Below, one piece after another: positions 13,601 to 23,557 of a DNA stretch of 64,000 nucleotides. Below the pieces are notes generated by a model. It had not been told where the DNA came from. It saw only the letters and a program-made list of their open reading frames with translations, and searched no databases. A program made the translations under genes and the position numbers. Numbering within the stretch: the first letter of the stretch is position 1; each line of letters starts with the position of its first letter. This DNA is from Acephala macrosclerotiorum (Eukaryota; Ascomycota; Leotiomycetes; Helotiales; Mollisiaceae): the NCBI GenBank assembly GCA_014904845.1, contig MU119227.1:1-64000 (forward strand), given 5' to 3'.

Positions 13601-13876
13601 AAGGTCCATAAATGGCCGTCTCCACTTAAGTTTGATGCCATGGAGTTGCTCCTCGCTTCCGGTGCCGATCCTTACGCAGAGTGCTACAGACCGCTGCTTG
13701 TGACTGGGGGCGAAGATCTGAAGTCTACTCTAGACCTTCAGCAGTTCATCAGCCTTGTATTCACAGAACAAGAAGCCGCTAAGCTATTGGTATTGTTGAA
13801 TCAAAACGAAAGGAGCACAACTCGGAAGTTTCAAAGAGGCGCAGATCAGGAACTTCAAGTGTCTTTGGTTGGCTGA
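10685..13876 (+). pseudogene. Degraded NACHT-type NLR (STAND) gene
   Basis: The homology runs in the order expected of fungal NLR-like proteins: an N-terminal segment DPFSALGLASNIV then FVDFSSKLISESYGLYKSAG, a P-loop GKASSGKST near 11635-11660, a Walker B FFIDGLDEYDG near 11965-11990, a winged-helix-like section with VDFLHRTVRDFL, and ankyrin-like repeats (LFLSHGANPN, LLLASGADPY) to 13876. It is broken throughout. The expected start ATG is CTG at 10685. An extra C in the CCC run at 10726-10728 shifts the frame. TGA at 11816-11818 sits where family members have Arg (CGA). Further frame changes lie near 11880, 12345, 12435, 13255 and 13410. Introns could explain one or two of these, but not all. 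Intact relatives are proposed to act in non-self recognition; this copy cannot make a full product. Confidence 0.8.
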
Positions 13877-13999
13877 AATTTCTAGCGCGGCTTCCAATGG
13901 TATGAGCCGCAAGAGAGCTCACAGACTCCAAATCAACTATCCAAGAGTCAAGGCAATCTCGCTCCTCAGTTTTTGATGCAGAAGTTATTCGACTTTCAG

Positions 14000-14037
14000 A
14001 AGGAAAGAAGGAAAGAAGGAAGGAAGGAAAAAGGGAG
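14000..14037 (+). repeat. GGAA/GGAAA microsatellite
   Basis: A purine-only run of AAGG and AAAGG units lies just after the NLR pseudogene. It is a simple sequence repeat with no sign of coding function. Confidence 0.8.
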
Positions 14038-14159
14038 AGTTTTGGTAGCAAAAGAAGACTGCAAATTCGAAAACCGCTCGTTCCGGTATCAAGTGTACGT
14101 AATTGACGACCGAAGACTTCTCTTACATCCATTTCTCCTTCCAGGCATCGCATCCACAT

Positions 14160-15582
14160 CTACTTCTCGAAGAAATGCCCAATAACACTAAACGGTAATA
14201 ACTTCCCTTCTACCGCACCCGTATTCCGTTGCGCATTAGGAAAGAACCAAGCCGGAGTGCTCCAAAACAACATGAACGCCAACACCCATACAAACCCCAC
14301 TACTTTCTTCCACATCTTCGTCCGCTCGTTTCCATCCTTTTTCAAACCTCCCGCCTTCCAATCCCCTCTTCCCTCTTCAAACAAAGATTTCCAGATCCAT
14401 TGAACGAAATCTTCAACCATCACACCAAACGCTTGGGCGATAAAGAACTGCAAAGTCCAAGACTCGGACCAAGGCATAAAGACCCAGTCTCCGGTCACGT
14501 GGACGAGACCGGAGAGATAGAACGTGAGGAAGATTTTCGCGTATCGGGATACTAGGGAGGGGAGAGGGAGGGGGAAGTTGTCGATGAGGTAGATGGACGG
14601 GTTTGAGAATATTTTGCGAGTTCCTTGGTGCCAAAATTTGCTGTTTTACTTATCAGCTTGTCTTTCTCCGGCATAGACAATGAGGCGTGTTCATTTCAGG
14701 AGTTGAAAATAGAGAGAAGCGAGATGTTAAATGTAAGGAGGTGAGGGAAGGAATGGATACGTACCCCCAGAATCTCCTCACAGTATAAGCCGCACTAATC
14801 GGGCCCATCAAAGGCCTCCACTCCTTCACCTCACTTACCCCCAACCCAACACAGACCAACCCCAGAAAGAAACTCATAGCGCTCAACATACAATAAAGCA
14901 TCAACCAAAATCCCAACGAAGCTCCTACCCTCAACGCTACCTCCTCTCCTCTAATCTCCGCCAGTCCCCTGAACACCGGGATTTTCGACGAAGAAAAAAG
15001 TGCCTGGGCGTCTGGAGGCGGAGGTTGAGACTCGATAATATCGAGTAGGAGATAGCAAAGCATAAATTTCGGGAGAGTAGCGAGGAGGAATCTGCTCCTG
15101 GATGGAACGTAAGATGGATCTGAGGAGGAGAAGTGAGGACAATTCTTCGTTTCATGTGGCGTATTCAGGTCTCGAAACGACATCAAAGAACCAAACCCAA
15201 ACTTGACTCTCTCCCAAACCGCATCCTCCCTCCTCTCCATCTTAAGCTCCCCTTTCTTCCCATTCCCATTCTCGGCTCCAGTTTTGGACTTGGAAATGGT
15301 GGGAGCAGGGCCTTGATTCTCAAAGCTCCATTTCGAGAGAATAGCCATCTCAAGATACGAAAACGCAAACATGGTCGAAATACAACAAATGGTCGCAGCC
15401 CAGCCCAATCGCGGGATGAAGTTTTTCATATTGAGACAGATGATATAGGCGCATGTGAATTGGATTGGTAGTATCGCTGGTCGGAGAACTGAGGAGGGAG
15501 TGGTGAAGCCTAGCGTGAAGATTGAGGATGTGAGTTGGAGGGCGAGGAATGGCCATGGGTTGAGGCCGACGAGGGCTTCCAT
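14160..15582 (-). CDS. Wax-synthase-like membrane-bound acyltransferase
   Basis: Two exons, 15582-14765 and 14640-14160, join in frame to 432 residues. The start chosen is the ATG of MEALVGLNPWPF, since the frame upstream of it does not match the family. The protein is strongly hydrophobic with several likely membrane spans. The splice rebuilds VRRFWGKFWHQGTRKIF, the RFWxxxWH signature of the wax synthase/Tri7-like acyltransferase family, followed by SGLVHVTGDW with a conserved His. Family members transfer acetyl or fatty acyl groups to alcohols, including in secondary metabolism. Its substrate cannot be told from sequence. No biosynthetic partner gene is adjacent: the neighbours are an NLR pseudogene and a truncated NUDIX-like fragment. 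Confidence 0.82.
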
Positions 15583-16131
15583 TTTGGAGATTTGGAAGCT
15601 AGAATAATTGGAAGAGAGGTTTATATGGGTTGAGGACTTTGAGGTTGGAGGAAGGAGGTTAATAAAGTGAGATTTAGTTGTACCTGGCTGGTACGTACAC
15701 CGTATCAATCGCGCGCAGTGTTTTCATTAGTGTGCACTGCAGTACACGCACTTCAGTTCGAAGATCTTCTTTCAAACCACAGTGCAAGCAAGCTACACTA
15801 TACTGTACCGAAGTGCAGGCGAGCTGCACTATACTGTACTAAGTAAGACCTCAATGCAGTACAGTACAGTGTGAACAGAGCGCAAGAAGCCCACTATGCC
15901 TTTTTGAGGCAGCACTTAGCCAAATTAGGTAAACAGATCGTGGAGAACAGAAATTAGGACACTGAAATGTCAACTGAAGATCATAACCTTGGGAGAAAAA
16001 TACGTATAAAACATCATATCCATGTTTAGCTGTTCTAGCCAGCATATCCCTGTGTCTAAATTGGGACTGGTGATCTGCTTGAGTTGTGAAGGAGAATCCG
16101 TTGTCGTCATATCCGAAATACCAAAGTACAT
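15583..16131. other. Intergenic region with short repeats
   Basis: Contains the probable promoter of the acyltransferase, a 31-bp tandem duplication at 15781-15842 and several copies of short GCAGTACA-type words, including a near-palindrome around 15731. No gene is supported. Confidence 0.45.
15781..15842 (+). repeat. Tandem duplication of a 31-bp unit
   Basis: Two adjacent 31-bp copies both begin AGTGCA and share CACTATACTGTAC. They differ at five sites, all of them transitions (A/G, A/G, A/G, C/T, G/A). Confidence 0.8.
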
Positions 16132-16470
16132 CTAGAAAATAAGTGAAATGTTGAGTGACAAGTCAATGAGGTTTAGATTAGAGGACATCAGATGAACTCG
16201 TGTGGAACCGAACTTGTCGGCGGATTGAATTGTGACTGAGCGGACGCTGTAGGGGAATTTGTTGAAGGGGTGTTTCGCATCTGCTCGTTGGAGTTCAAGG
16301 GAGGATTCAAGGGAGGAATTTAGGGTCTCGGCCCAGTCTTTGAAAGGCTTGAAGTTGATGAGTTCATCTTTGGAGATTTTGCTGGTTTCGAATCGGACGG
16401 GGACGGGAGGGGTGAACCAGTCAAGGTTGAAGGCTGGTGTGTTCGACATGCTGCGCATTACTGGTGACAT
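16132..16470 (-). pseudogene. Possible N-terminal fragment of a fungal NUDIX-type protein
   Basis: The open frame from ATG 16470 (or ATG 16449, MSNTPAFNLDW) contains LINFKPFKDWAETLNSSL and HPFNKFPYSVRSVTIQSADKFG. As I recall the family, these resemble the N-terminus of fungal ADP-ribose pyrophosphatase-like NUDIX proteins, where they precede the catalytic NUDIX box. The resemblance ends near FGSTR, about 16196, and no NUDIX box follows in any frame toward 15850. A polypyrimidine-AG acceptor (TTATTTTCTAG) lies at about 16133-16143 on the minus strand, but the sequence after it does not continue the family. This is probably a truncated gene end, perhaps cut by rearrangement. The assignment rests on memory of family sequence and is moderate at best. 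Confidence 0.4.
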
Positions 16471-16503
16471 ATCGTTAGAAAGAGCTCGAAGAGTGAGGCT
16501 CAC

Positions 16504-17469
16504 AGTTGGGCAGTTCTCACATATATAATGATTCTTTGCGATCGAGGCTCTGAGGTCGTCACAGCCTTAGAACAATCGGCAGCAGCAGTACCTAGCAATG
16601 CAGCGGGGTGCAGCCGTGTGTGGCCCTGAAATTAGTTGGTCCGCAGATGTAGGTACCTTGTGCCAGCAACTAGTAACAGCAGCAGAATGTCTAGAAAGTT
16701 GAGGGTGTGGTGAGGCGCGATCGAAATGCTTTGATAGAATAAGGGGTAAGCGGGAGACTCGAGGGCCCAATTTGTACTGAGGAATAGCGCGTGGCTGCAG
16801 CTCCCCACTATCCGCAGGGGTTGAGTGCTGAAGGCTGGGGTCGTAGCCTCGTCGAAGAGATGGCATACAGAAGCCACTTCAATGCTTCTGAGAGATGACG
16901 CCTCAAGAGAAGCTGAAATTCGTAATGAGAGCACATTCGTCCTGATTGAAGATAGAAGCTTTGTGCGACCACAGACAGGACCAACTTTGGATATTGCCTG
17001 ATGATCTTGGCGCGAGGAGTTGGGGGCCGTTCGAGTTATCGAGATGACGGCTTTGGCTGGCCTTACCTTTAAGGTCTGAAAAGAACAATGGTTTTCCTCG
17101 ATGGCAATGGCAGAGAAGTAGATTAGATAATTCGCTAGTACTCGAGAACAAGGTACATCGTGAAATGCGATAAGCCTTGGGCATCTGATGATGCTTTAAA
17201 GCTTGTTCTAGGTATTGGTGCCCTGCCAGCGTGTTCCCCACACTACTTTCCCTGTTTCTGCAGCCCCGAGCCGACAAAACAAGGCACAGTGCCAGCAAAT
17301 CAGTAGCTAAAATTGCACTCGATCGCGCCGTCCCGGCTCATGGTTGGCGGCTCTCCAGCGCATTGGTGGGTTCGTGAAGTTTCATATTGGAGAGAGCCCA
17401 CTCAAGTCTTACGCAAATCAATTGACTACGACAACTTTGTCGCGCGACAGTCAATTGAACTCATTCAAC
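16504..17469. other. Intergenic region
   Basis: Minus-strand open frames at 16567-16934 and 16903-17298 show no domain. The region likely includes the promoter of the HET-domain gene. Nothing else was seen. Confidence 0.4.
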
Positions 17470-20074
17470 ATGATCTGCTCAGTATGTTACGGCATGTTAA
17501 GGGGCCACCAAGGCTCTCAATGGCGTGGAACATTCGACCTCCATTTCGACCATCAGATTGACCGTCGGCATCTGAAGGAAAGCGCTAGGATGAGCTGCGT
17601 CATATGTAGAAGTCTCCTGACCGAACTCTCGCGACTTGAAGAGAAGGATCGCAAAGGAGTTATTGGAAAAGCTTGGAACAACGTCTATGCTTCGCTACGG
17701 AGGACTGCTGAATGGCTCCGACTGAAGCAACTTGGACCCGAGGAGAGAAGGAGTTTCATCAGTGCTTATTTGTCCGAAATCTATAGCGCTGGTCACTCTG
17801 GACTGTATCGCCTTGACTTCGAGCTTGGGAATAACAAGAAACGAGTTGGCACTTTCGTTCTGCAACGGCTAGACCTGAAGACGGACGGCCCAGAAAAGGC
17901 GGGGAGTGTGGTGTCTCACTATACGGGTACGCAGGATATAAGCTCCGTGATGCGAATGCTAATTTTGTATGTCAGAGATGCTCTATACTCCGTTATCATC
18001 TAGCACGTCATCAGACGAAGTCCTCAGCCTTGCCAGAAATTGGATAAGAGACTGCTCTTTATGCCATGACGGGTGTCCTCACAAATCAGACCTTGACAGC
18101 TGGTGAGCAATCGAGGGTTGCATCTCAGATCCGAACCCGTCCCAAGCTCATGGATGTCTCACAACTCATGGGACACCTCTGCTTCGAAATCGCCGAAAAA
18201 GTCTTTACTAACACTGAGGTATCGGCAGGTATCCAAGCCGTCTAATCGATTTGGGAGTGGCAACAGAAAAGAATGAACGGACAAAGTCCGACGAAGTTAG
18301 ACTGGTATCGACGAAGGAATTGCTTGAAAATGGCCCTTTGAAGGACCGCTTCTACGTCACCCTTAGTCATTGCTGGGGGAAAGCAAAGTTCACGACACTT
18401 ACAGAAGATAACATTGACCAATTCCTCCAACGCGGCATCAAAATTAACACCCTTCCTCGAACTTTTCGAGACGCGATCTACTTCGCTCGCCGATTAAGTA
18501 GACAGGTGCGGTATCTTTGGATCGATTCCTTGTGCATCATACAAGGTCACAGTCCGGCGCAGTACGAGGATTGGCTCCGCGAGTCGGCTCAGATGTACCA
18601 AATATATTACAATTCGTACTGTAACATATCTGCGACGGCGGCGACTGATAGCGAGAAAGGCTTGTTCTTCAGACGAGAACCACGGGAACTGTGGGAGGAT
18701 GATATCAATCTCAACGTAGAGGGCATCCCAGGGAAGGGCCAGTCTTGGCAGCAAGAGTTGATATCGAACCCTCTTGAACCCTCGGATCCCATGCCAGAAC
18801 TGCCAGAAGAGCCACTCAGTATGGGCGTAGGAGCAATTCATGGCGAAACCGAGAAACAACGAATCGAGCGATGTAGAATCTTGGATGTCTCGTTCTGGGA
18901 GCGGCATGTCGATGATGCGCCTGTCAACAGACGAGGGTGGGTCTTGCAAGAAAGGTTGATGGCTCCGCGTGTTCTCCATTTCTGTCAATCAAGCCCCACT
19001 CTCGACTCCAAACGGCAGTCACTCGGCGGACAGGTTGCATGGGAGTGTCGAGAACTCGTGGCTTCGGAATCGGCAAGGACTGGGCTACCGATCTTTCGCG
19101 TACAAGCCGGAGATATCGTCCTAGGAGGCAAAGTGAAGAGTCTTATCCCGCATAATCCCACTCCGCACAATCCTTTCCTTGATCCCGCGACACCTACGGC
19201 CCTCTACACACGTTGGAAGCAAATCGTGGAGGTTTACTCGAAGACCCGACTCACGAATGCCGAAGACAAACTCATCGCTTTGTCGGGTATAGCTTCGATG
19301 ATGTATGACCAGATCAACGACACTTATCTCGCCGGGATGTGGCAGAGGTATCTGGCAAGCCAATTGTTGTGGTACGTCGATGCAGTGTTTGAAGATGGTC
19401 GTTTCTACTATATGTCTCAGCGACCGACCTTTTATCGCGCTCCAAGTTGGTCCTGGGCTGCGATAGAGGCGCCGCATAGCGTCAAATGTGGCGAGATCAC
19501 AGATGTGAGGTTTGGGGAGGGCAAAAGCCCGCATAATGGCAAGCCTACTGACGAAGGTCTGCGAATTGAGGTGCTCGAGGTGGAGGCGACTCCAGACCAA
19601 CCGGATAACAGGTTCGGTTTGGTGAAGGACCCGTCGAAAAACCCTGGCGTGCTGAACGGGTTGAAGCTGAGAGGTGTCGTGAAGAAGATTGAGTTGACGG
19701 AATTGAACATGGACGGCGTCATTCGGTATGGCTGGAATCTGGTCACGAGAAACGCAGGCGTCGAAGTCGCGACACTTGGGAACGTGTATCTCGATAGTCC
19801 GGACAGCGATACCGACATTCTCGGGCCGAATGGTCAGGTGTATTGTCTTCCAGCTCGAAAGGACTCTGCCGGTTACCTGATGTGCCTCTTGTTGCAGCTA
19901 GAAAGGAAAGATGGCGTCGAGACCGGACACTTCAAAAGAATTGGGCTCACGAAGATACCGCCGTATGACGGTGGCCAGGAGAAGGTCCTTGCATTGTCGG
20001 CGGAGGACGACGAGGCCATCCCTCATGGAAATTGGCACGCCCAAGATCGGAAGCATGTGATCGAGATTGTATGA
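17470..20074 (+). CDS. HET-domain (heterokaryon incompatibility) protein
   Basis: The start is the ATG of MICSVCYGMLRG, the typical opening of this family with paired CxxC motifs (a second pair is in MSCVICRSLL). Three exons are inferred. Exon 3 is 18229-20074, after an intron 18103-18228. The border between exons 1 and 2 is ambiguous: intron 17927-18014 (796 residues) or the unusually short 17967-18003 (813 residues); both keep frame. Exon 2 encodes DEVLSLARNWIRDC. The HET domain begins FYVTLSHCWGKAKFTTL and continues through PRTFRDAIYFARRL, RYLWIDSLCII and NISATAA, covering its three conserved blocks. HET domains trigger cell death after fusion of incompatible hyphae; whether this gene does so is unknown. 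No breaks were seen. A degraded NLR gene lies 3.6 kb upstream. Confidence 0.88.
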
Positions 20075-20116
20075 TCGCGCGTGATAGTATCCTTTTGGTA
20101 TTGGGTTGGAAGCAGA

Positions 20117-20267
20117 GCGAGAACTTGTTGAATTTGATGTGAACGAGATACTATGGTCTATAGGAAAGGAGGAGCTCCAGCTGTCCTCCTCCGAAGTTTT
20201 TGTGTTTAGTATTTAGTAGGAGGCATTGCGAAAACTTGCTGTAATTGATGTAAACGGGATACCATGT
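20117..20267 (+). repeat. Diverged direct duplication downstream of the HET gene
   Basis: A segment starting at 20117 (gcgagaacttg) recurs at 20228 (gcgaaaacttg), 111 bases later. About 40 bases align, ending GAGATACTATG and GGGATACCATG. Most differences are transitions. It looks like an old local duplication of the 3' flank. Confidence 0.65.
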
Positions 20268-20269
20268 AA

Positions 20270-20852
20270 CGAGGCCCCTACGTATACTACCGCCACTACG
20301 CATATAGCATATACTAACACACCAAGTTTAAGACTATTCTAGAGCGTTTAAAGCTGCGATTTTATTTCAAATAATATCAAAAGACTATTCAAGTATCGCG
20401 CTTTATTTAAATATATTTTTAGTTTAGTTTTTTTTAAAAAAGTTTTTTTTTTTTAAATTATATTTTTTTTAAAAAAAAAATTATATACGTATCGCGAAGT
20501 AAAGTTATTTTAATAAAAGTATTTAAACGAGTTAAAAACTTGTAATTATTTATATAATTTTAAATAAAAACGAGTTTAAAATATTATAAAAATTTAAAAT
20601 ATTTAATAAATAAAAATTTTAAAATTTAAAATTTTTTATTAAGTTTTATTATAAGTTTTAATATTAAATAATTTAAATATTTAAACAAATTTATATAATA
20701 ATTTTTTAAAAATTATAATTAATTAAAAAAGAGTTATAATTTGAAAATATATTAAATTTCGTATTTTTTAATAAAAGTAATATTTTTATTTTTATTATAA
20801 GTAGTAGTTAATATAAAAGAGCGTCGTAGTAGTAGTATATGTAGGGGCCTCG
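20270..20852. mobile_element. AT-rich element with 20-bp terminal inverted repeats
   Basis: The left end CGAGGCCCCTACGTATACTA (20270-20289) matches, as reverse complement, the right end at 20833-20852 with one G/A difference. The interior, about 20380-20830, is almost wholly A and T with long homopolymer runs and no coding frame. GC-bearing ends around an AT-saturated core suggest a DNA transposon or MITE relic damaged by RIP-like C-to-T change. No clear target-site duplication was found, and the right end abuts the MITE starting at 20854. Confidence 0.6.
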
Positions 20853-20853
20853 G

Positions 20854-21121
20854 TATCCCCTCAGCGACGGACTCGCTTGCCACTTTTAGCGTCAAAATAC
20901 AACAAACTTGAAAGGGTCGCATTAGGGGTGTACTTGACATCTAGAAAGGCAGCTTTCTCTCAATAATAGAGCTTCTTCGAAAGTTTGTAGAGCTGCTTTT
21001 TAAAATATAGATATCTTTGCTCTCGAACTCGTTGTGTTGCTCAGTACAGAGGGTCTGATTTAGCGAGAATGCGCTCTGTAGAAAAATGACGCTAAAAGTG
21101 CCTGCCGTCGCTGAGGGGATA
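20854..21121. mobile_element. MITE with Tc1/mariner-like ends (TA flanks)
   Basis: The left end reads TATCCCCTCAGCGACGG and the right end CCGTCGCTGAGGGGATA, a perfect inverted pair. A second matching block, CACTTTTAGCGTCA on the left and TGACGCTAAAAGTG on the right, lies just inside each end. If TA is the target duplication, the element is about 264 bp with TIRs starting TCCCCTCAGCG, as in Tc1/mariner MITEs. It has no transposase and is flanked directly by the AT-rich element. Confidence 0.72.
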
Positions 21122-21123
21122 CC

Positions 21124-22186
21124 ATGATTCTCTGGAGAAGGAGATTGGGAGCTCCTTCTCAGATGAGGTTGTTGTTCTGTTAACCAAGAAGAGAAGGTTG
21201 ACCACGTTAGTATTTTCTCGCTTAGCAGTACAGTAAAGCGGAAAGAACGACGGCTGCTGCCAAAGTGAGATCGTACCAGCCGAGGAGGTACTTTTTCAAA
21301 GGTGGTTAAGTTCTCTTCTGGTCTAGTTTGACTCCTCGAAAAGTTGATTGGAGTGTTTCTGGCGGACATGTTCGCAAGACTGCTAACATTTCATAATCTA
21401 TATGGATCCGGTGTGCGAAAAGTTTCAAGAGGAAGCAAAAAGCAAAAAGCAAAAAGCCACGTTGATAACGTGACAAGCCCAAAACTTGGTGGGAATCGTG
21501 CAGTCAGAGTTGTACCTAAACTCAGCCCTCGTGCCGTCCGCCGTACTCATGATTCGAGACGCCTTCGCTTGGCGTTTGCAAATTGTGGCTGAGCATCAAA
21601 TAAGCCTCACTTGAGGGCCTCCACGACCAGTTCGCCTTACCCGCAAACAGCTCACCGAGCAGCCAATAATGTGCCGGGGGCCTCCCAGCAGTGCATCATC
21701 GCCGAAGCTACAAAATAACTTTATGCCCCAGGCTCGCGACGTGCCTAAATTCTTCCTTCACCTCTTTCTTTACCTTCGTACATCACAACATCTACAATCC
21801 TTATTATTTCGTGACTCTTTGCAACTATTGATCGAAACTTAACCTTATGGGCTTGTCCAATCGGGACATTAGCTCCCACAAGTATGTTGCAGACTCCCCG
21901 TTCACAATCACGTGATCATATAAACCCCCTTTCCCTCCTGTGAGAATTAGCTCTCTGGCCTGGGTACGTTGGGCCTTGATTGAAAGCCTCTGAAGTAGGT
22001 CGGTTCTGGTCTCATAGCCAGTGTCTTCCAGCACCAGAGTGCCGACGTTTTTGGCAGGGTTCGCCCGTCCAACGTATGATTAACGACCTGCTAGAATTGA
22101 GACCTATGTCTGCATCCAAATATCTGGATCATAATGCTAACGACCGTTCATAGACCGTTTCCCCCCTCCGATATCCGGCTCACGCC
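21124..22186. other. Intergenic region
   Basis: Contains a short AGCAAAA tandem run around 21433-21458 and a pyrimidine-rich stretch near 21750-21830 that may be promoter sequence. No gene is supported. Confidence 0.4.
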
Positions 22187-22960
22187 ATGGAGCCTTTGGC
22201 GGCAATAGGAGTTGCAGGCAGCGTCATTCAACTAGTGGACTTTGGGAGCAAGATTCTAACTGGCAGAGCCGGCTTCTTTAGAGAACCTATCTCGCAGCTC
22301 AGAGAGGCGTTGGAGGCCGTGGAAGATCTCAATAGATTGCTGGAGTATAGCGCGCAAGGCCACGACAAACTGAAGTCGATCATAAACGCTGCCGAGACTA
22401 CTGTCGACCGGCCAGTGGAACAAGCAGATAGACACTTGTCCGAGGAGCTCGGAATGTCCGCGCGTTTTGCCATAAAATCGACATTCAGGAATGGCAACTT
22501 TGAGCGAGAATCCACGGCACTGGCAAAGCTCAGAAACTCACCCAGTCTACATGTTTGGAAGATTTCCAACCAGGATGACCTGCTGACTTGCGTGAGCAAA
22601 GTTGCGGTGATTGGCTATCATACACTTCGGCTGTTGGATACTAGTTCTTGGATCGACATCGTTTCCAAATCAGCCCCGGCCGAACTGTCGAACCCCGTCA
22701 ACGTCCAGGACTATTGGTGTTGCTCACTTCCGAATTCCATGAGCGTCAGTCGGGAAGATAACATAAAAGATCATGATGGTTGGGACGGGATGAACGTAAG
22801 CGGGAATTCTATTGCATATGTGAGGGGTCCGAGTGGGAAGAGGAAATTCAAGAGAAAGAATCGTGACATGGCGTTGGGGGCAAGACGAATCAGGCCATTG
22901 AGTGCTTGCTTTCTGTGTTTCGTGAAGAAATTGCCTGTGAGTTATAAACGAGCAAACTAA
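22187..22960 (+). CDS. Short protein with an NLR-type N-terminus
   Basis: A single open frame of 257 residues begins MEPLAAIGVAGSVIQLVDFG then SKIL, the characteristic opening of fungal NACHT/ankyrin STAND proteins. Resemblance fades after about residue 90, and no P-loop or repeat domain follows. The C-terminal half is Arg/Lys-rich and unrecognised. It may be a truncated NLR, a stand-alone N-terminal effector domain, or the first exon of a decayed gene whose remainder is lost. Downstream DNA carries a glycosyltransferase remnant, not NLR sequence. Confidence 0.5.
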   Translation: MEPLAAIGVAGSVIQLVDFGSKILTGRAGFFREPISQLREALEAVEDLNRLLEYSAQGHDKLKSIINAAETTVDRPVEQADRHLSEELGMSARFAIKSTFRNGNFERESTALAKLRNSPSLHVWKISNQDDLLTCVSKVAVIGYHTLRLLDTSSWIDIVSKSAPAELSNPVNVQDYWCCSLPNSMSVSREDNIKDHDGWDGMNVSGNSIAYVRGPSGKRKFKRKNRDMALGARRIRPLSACFLCFVKKLPVSYKRAN

Positions 22961-23557
22961 AGGAGTGAGATGGAAGCTAACGAGAAGTAGTGCTCAAACG
23001 GAAAGAATTGCGCAACCTTCAAGAAGTGCCTCTCGCCAACTCCGGGCCAGTACAGATCACTTCACGTATCACCAACAGATATGATGAGCAATCGAGACAT
23101 CGTTCATGCGCCGAGCATCTTGGCGAGTACTGAGATGTTGTCTCAGACGAAAATGATGTCGTTGGCGACATCACTGAACAGTTGGATATTCTCCGCAGCC
23201 GGAATCCGGTCTATATGGTGGCGCGTGGATGACCTCTCTGCCACGCTGAAATGTCTGTATGTCACGGCTTTGGTAGTCGGACAGTGGACAGTGTTCGACT
23301 GTGATCTCTTCACCCAGCGACGGACTTTGAGACCGACCACTCCGTTCTCGGGTTTGTGCATGGTATATTCCATTGTGGATTGGACGCTGTCACTTACGAA
23401 GTGTGCGATGCTTTTGGTCCTGTTGCTGGCAGCCTTTTTGGTGGATCTATCTTCCCCAGAGTCTTGCTCTGATAAGAGTTCCTTGACAAGCAGAAATGTT
23501 ATGGAAATGGTACGATACTCTCCTGGGGTCTCCCCTTCCCTTCTAACACTTTCGCAG

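Noticed and set aside
14653..14764. Continuation of the acyltransferase first frame past residue about 273
   Set aside because: This stretch is the intron: a GTACGT donor and an ACAG acceptor join RFWG directly to KFWHQGTRK, the family signature.
16567..17298. Minus-strand frames upstream of the HET gene
   Set aside because: No recognisable motif; the frames overlap in different phases without splice signals that join them.
17967..18003. 37-base intron in the HET gene
   Set aside because: It keeps frame but is shorter than usual fungal introns; the alternative 17927-18014 is preferred, though not proven.
21433..21458. Short AGCAAAA tandem run
   Set aside because: Simple sequence repeat of three units; no sign of a CRISPR array or other function.
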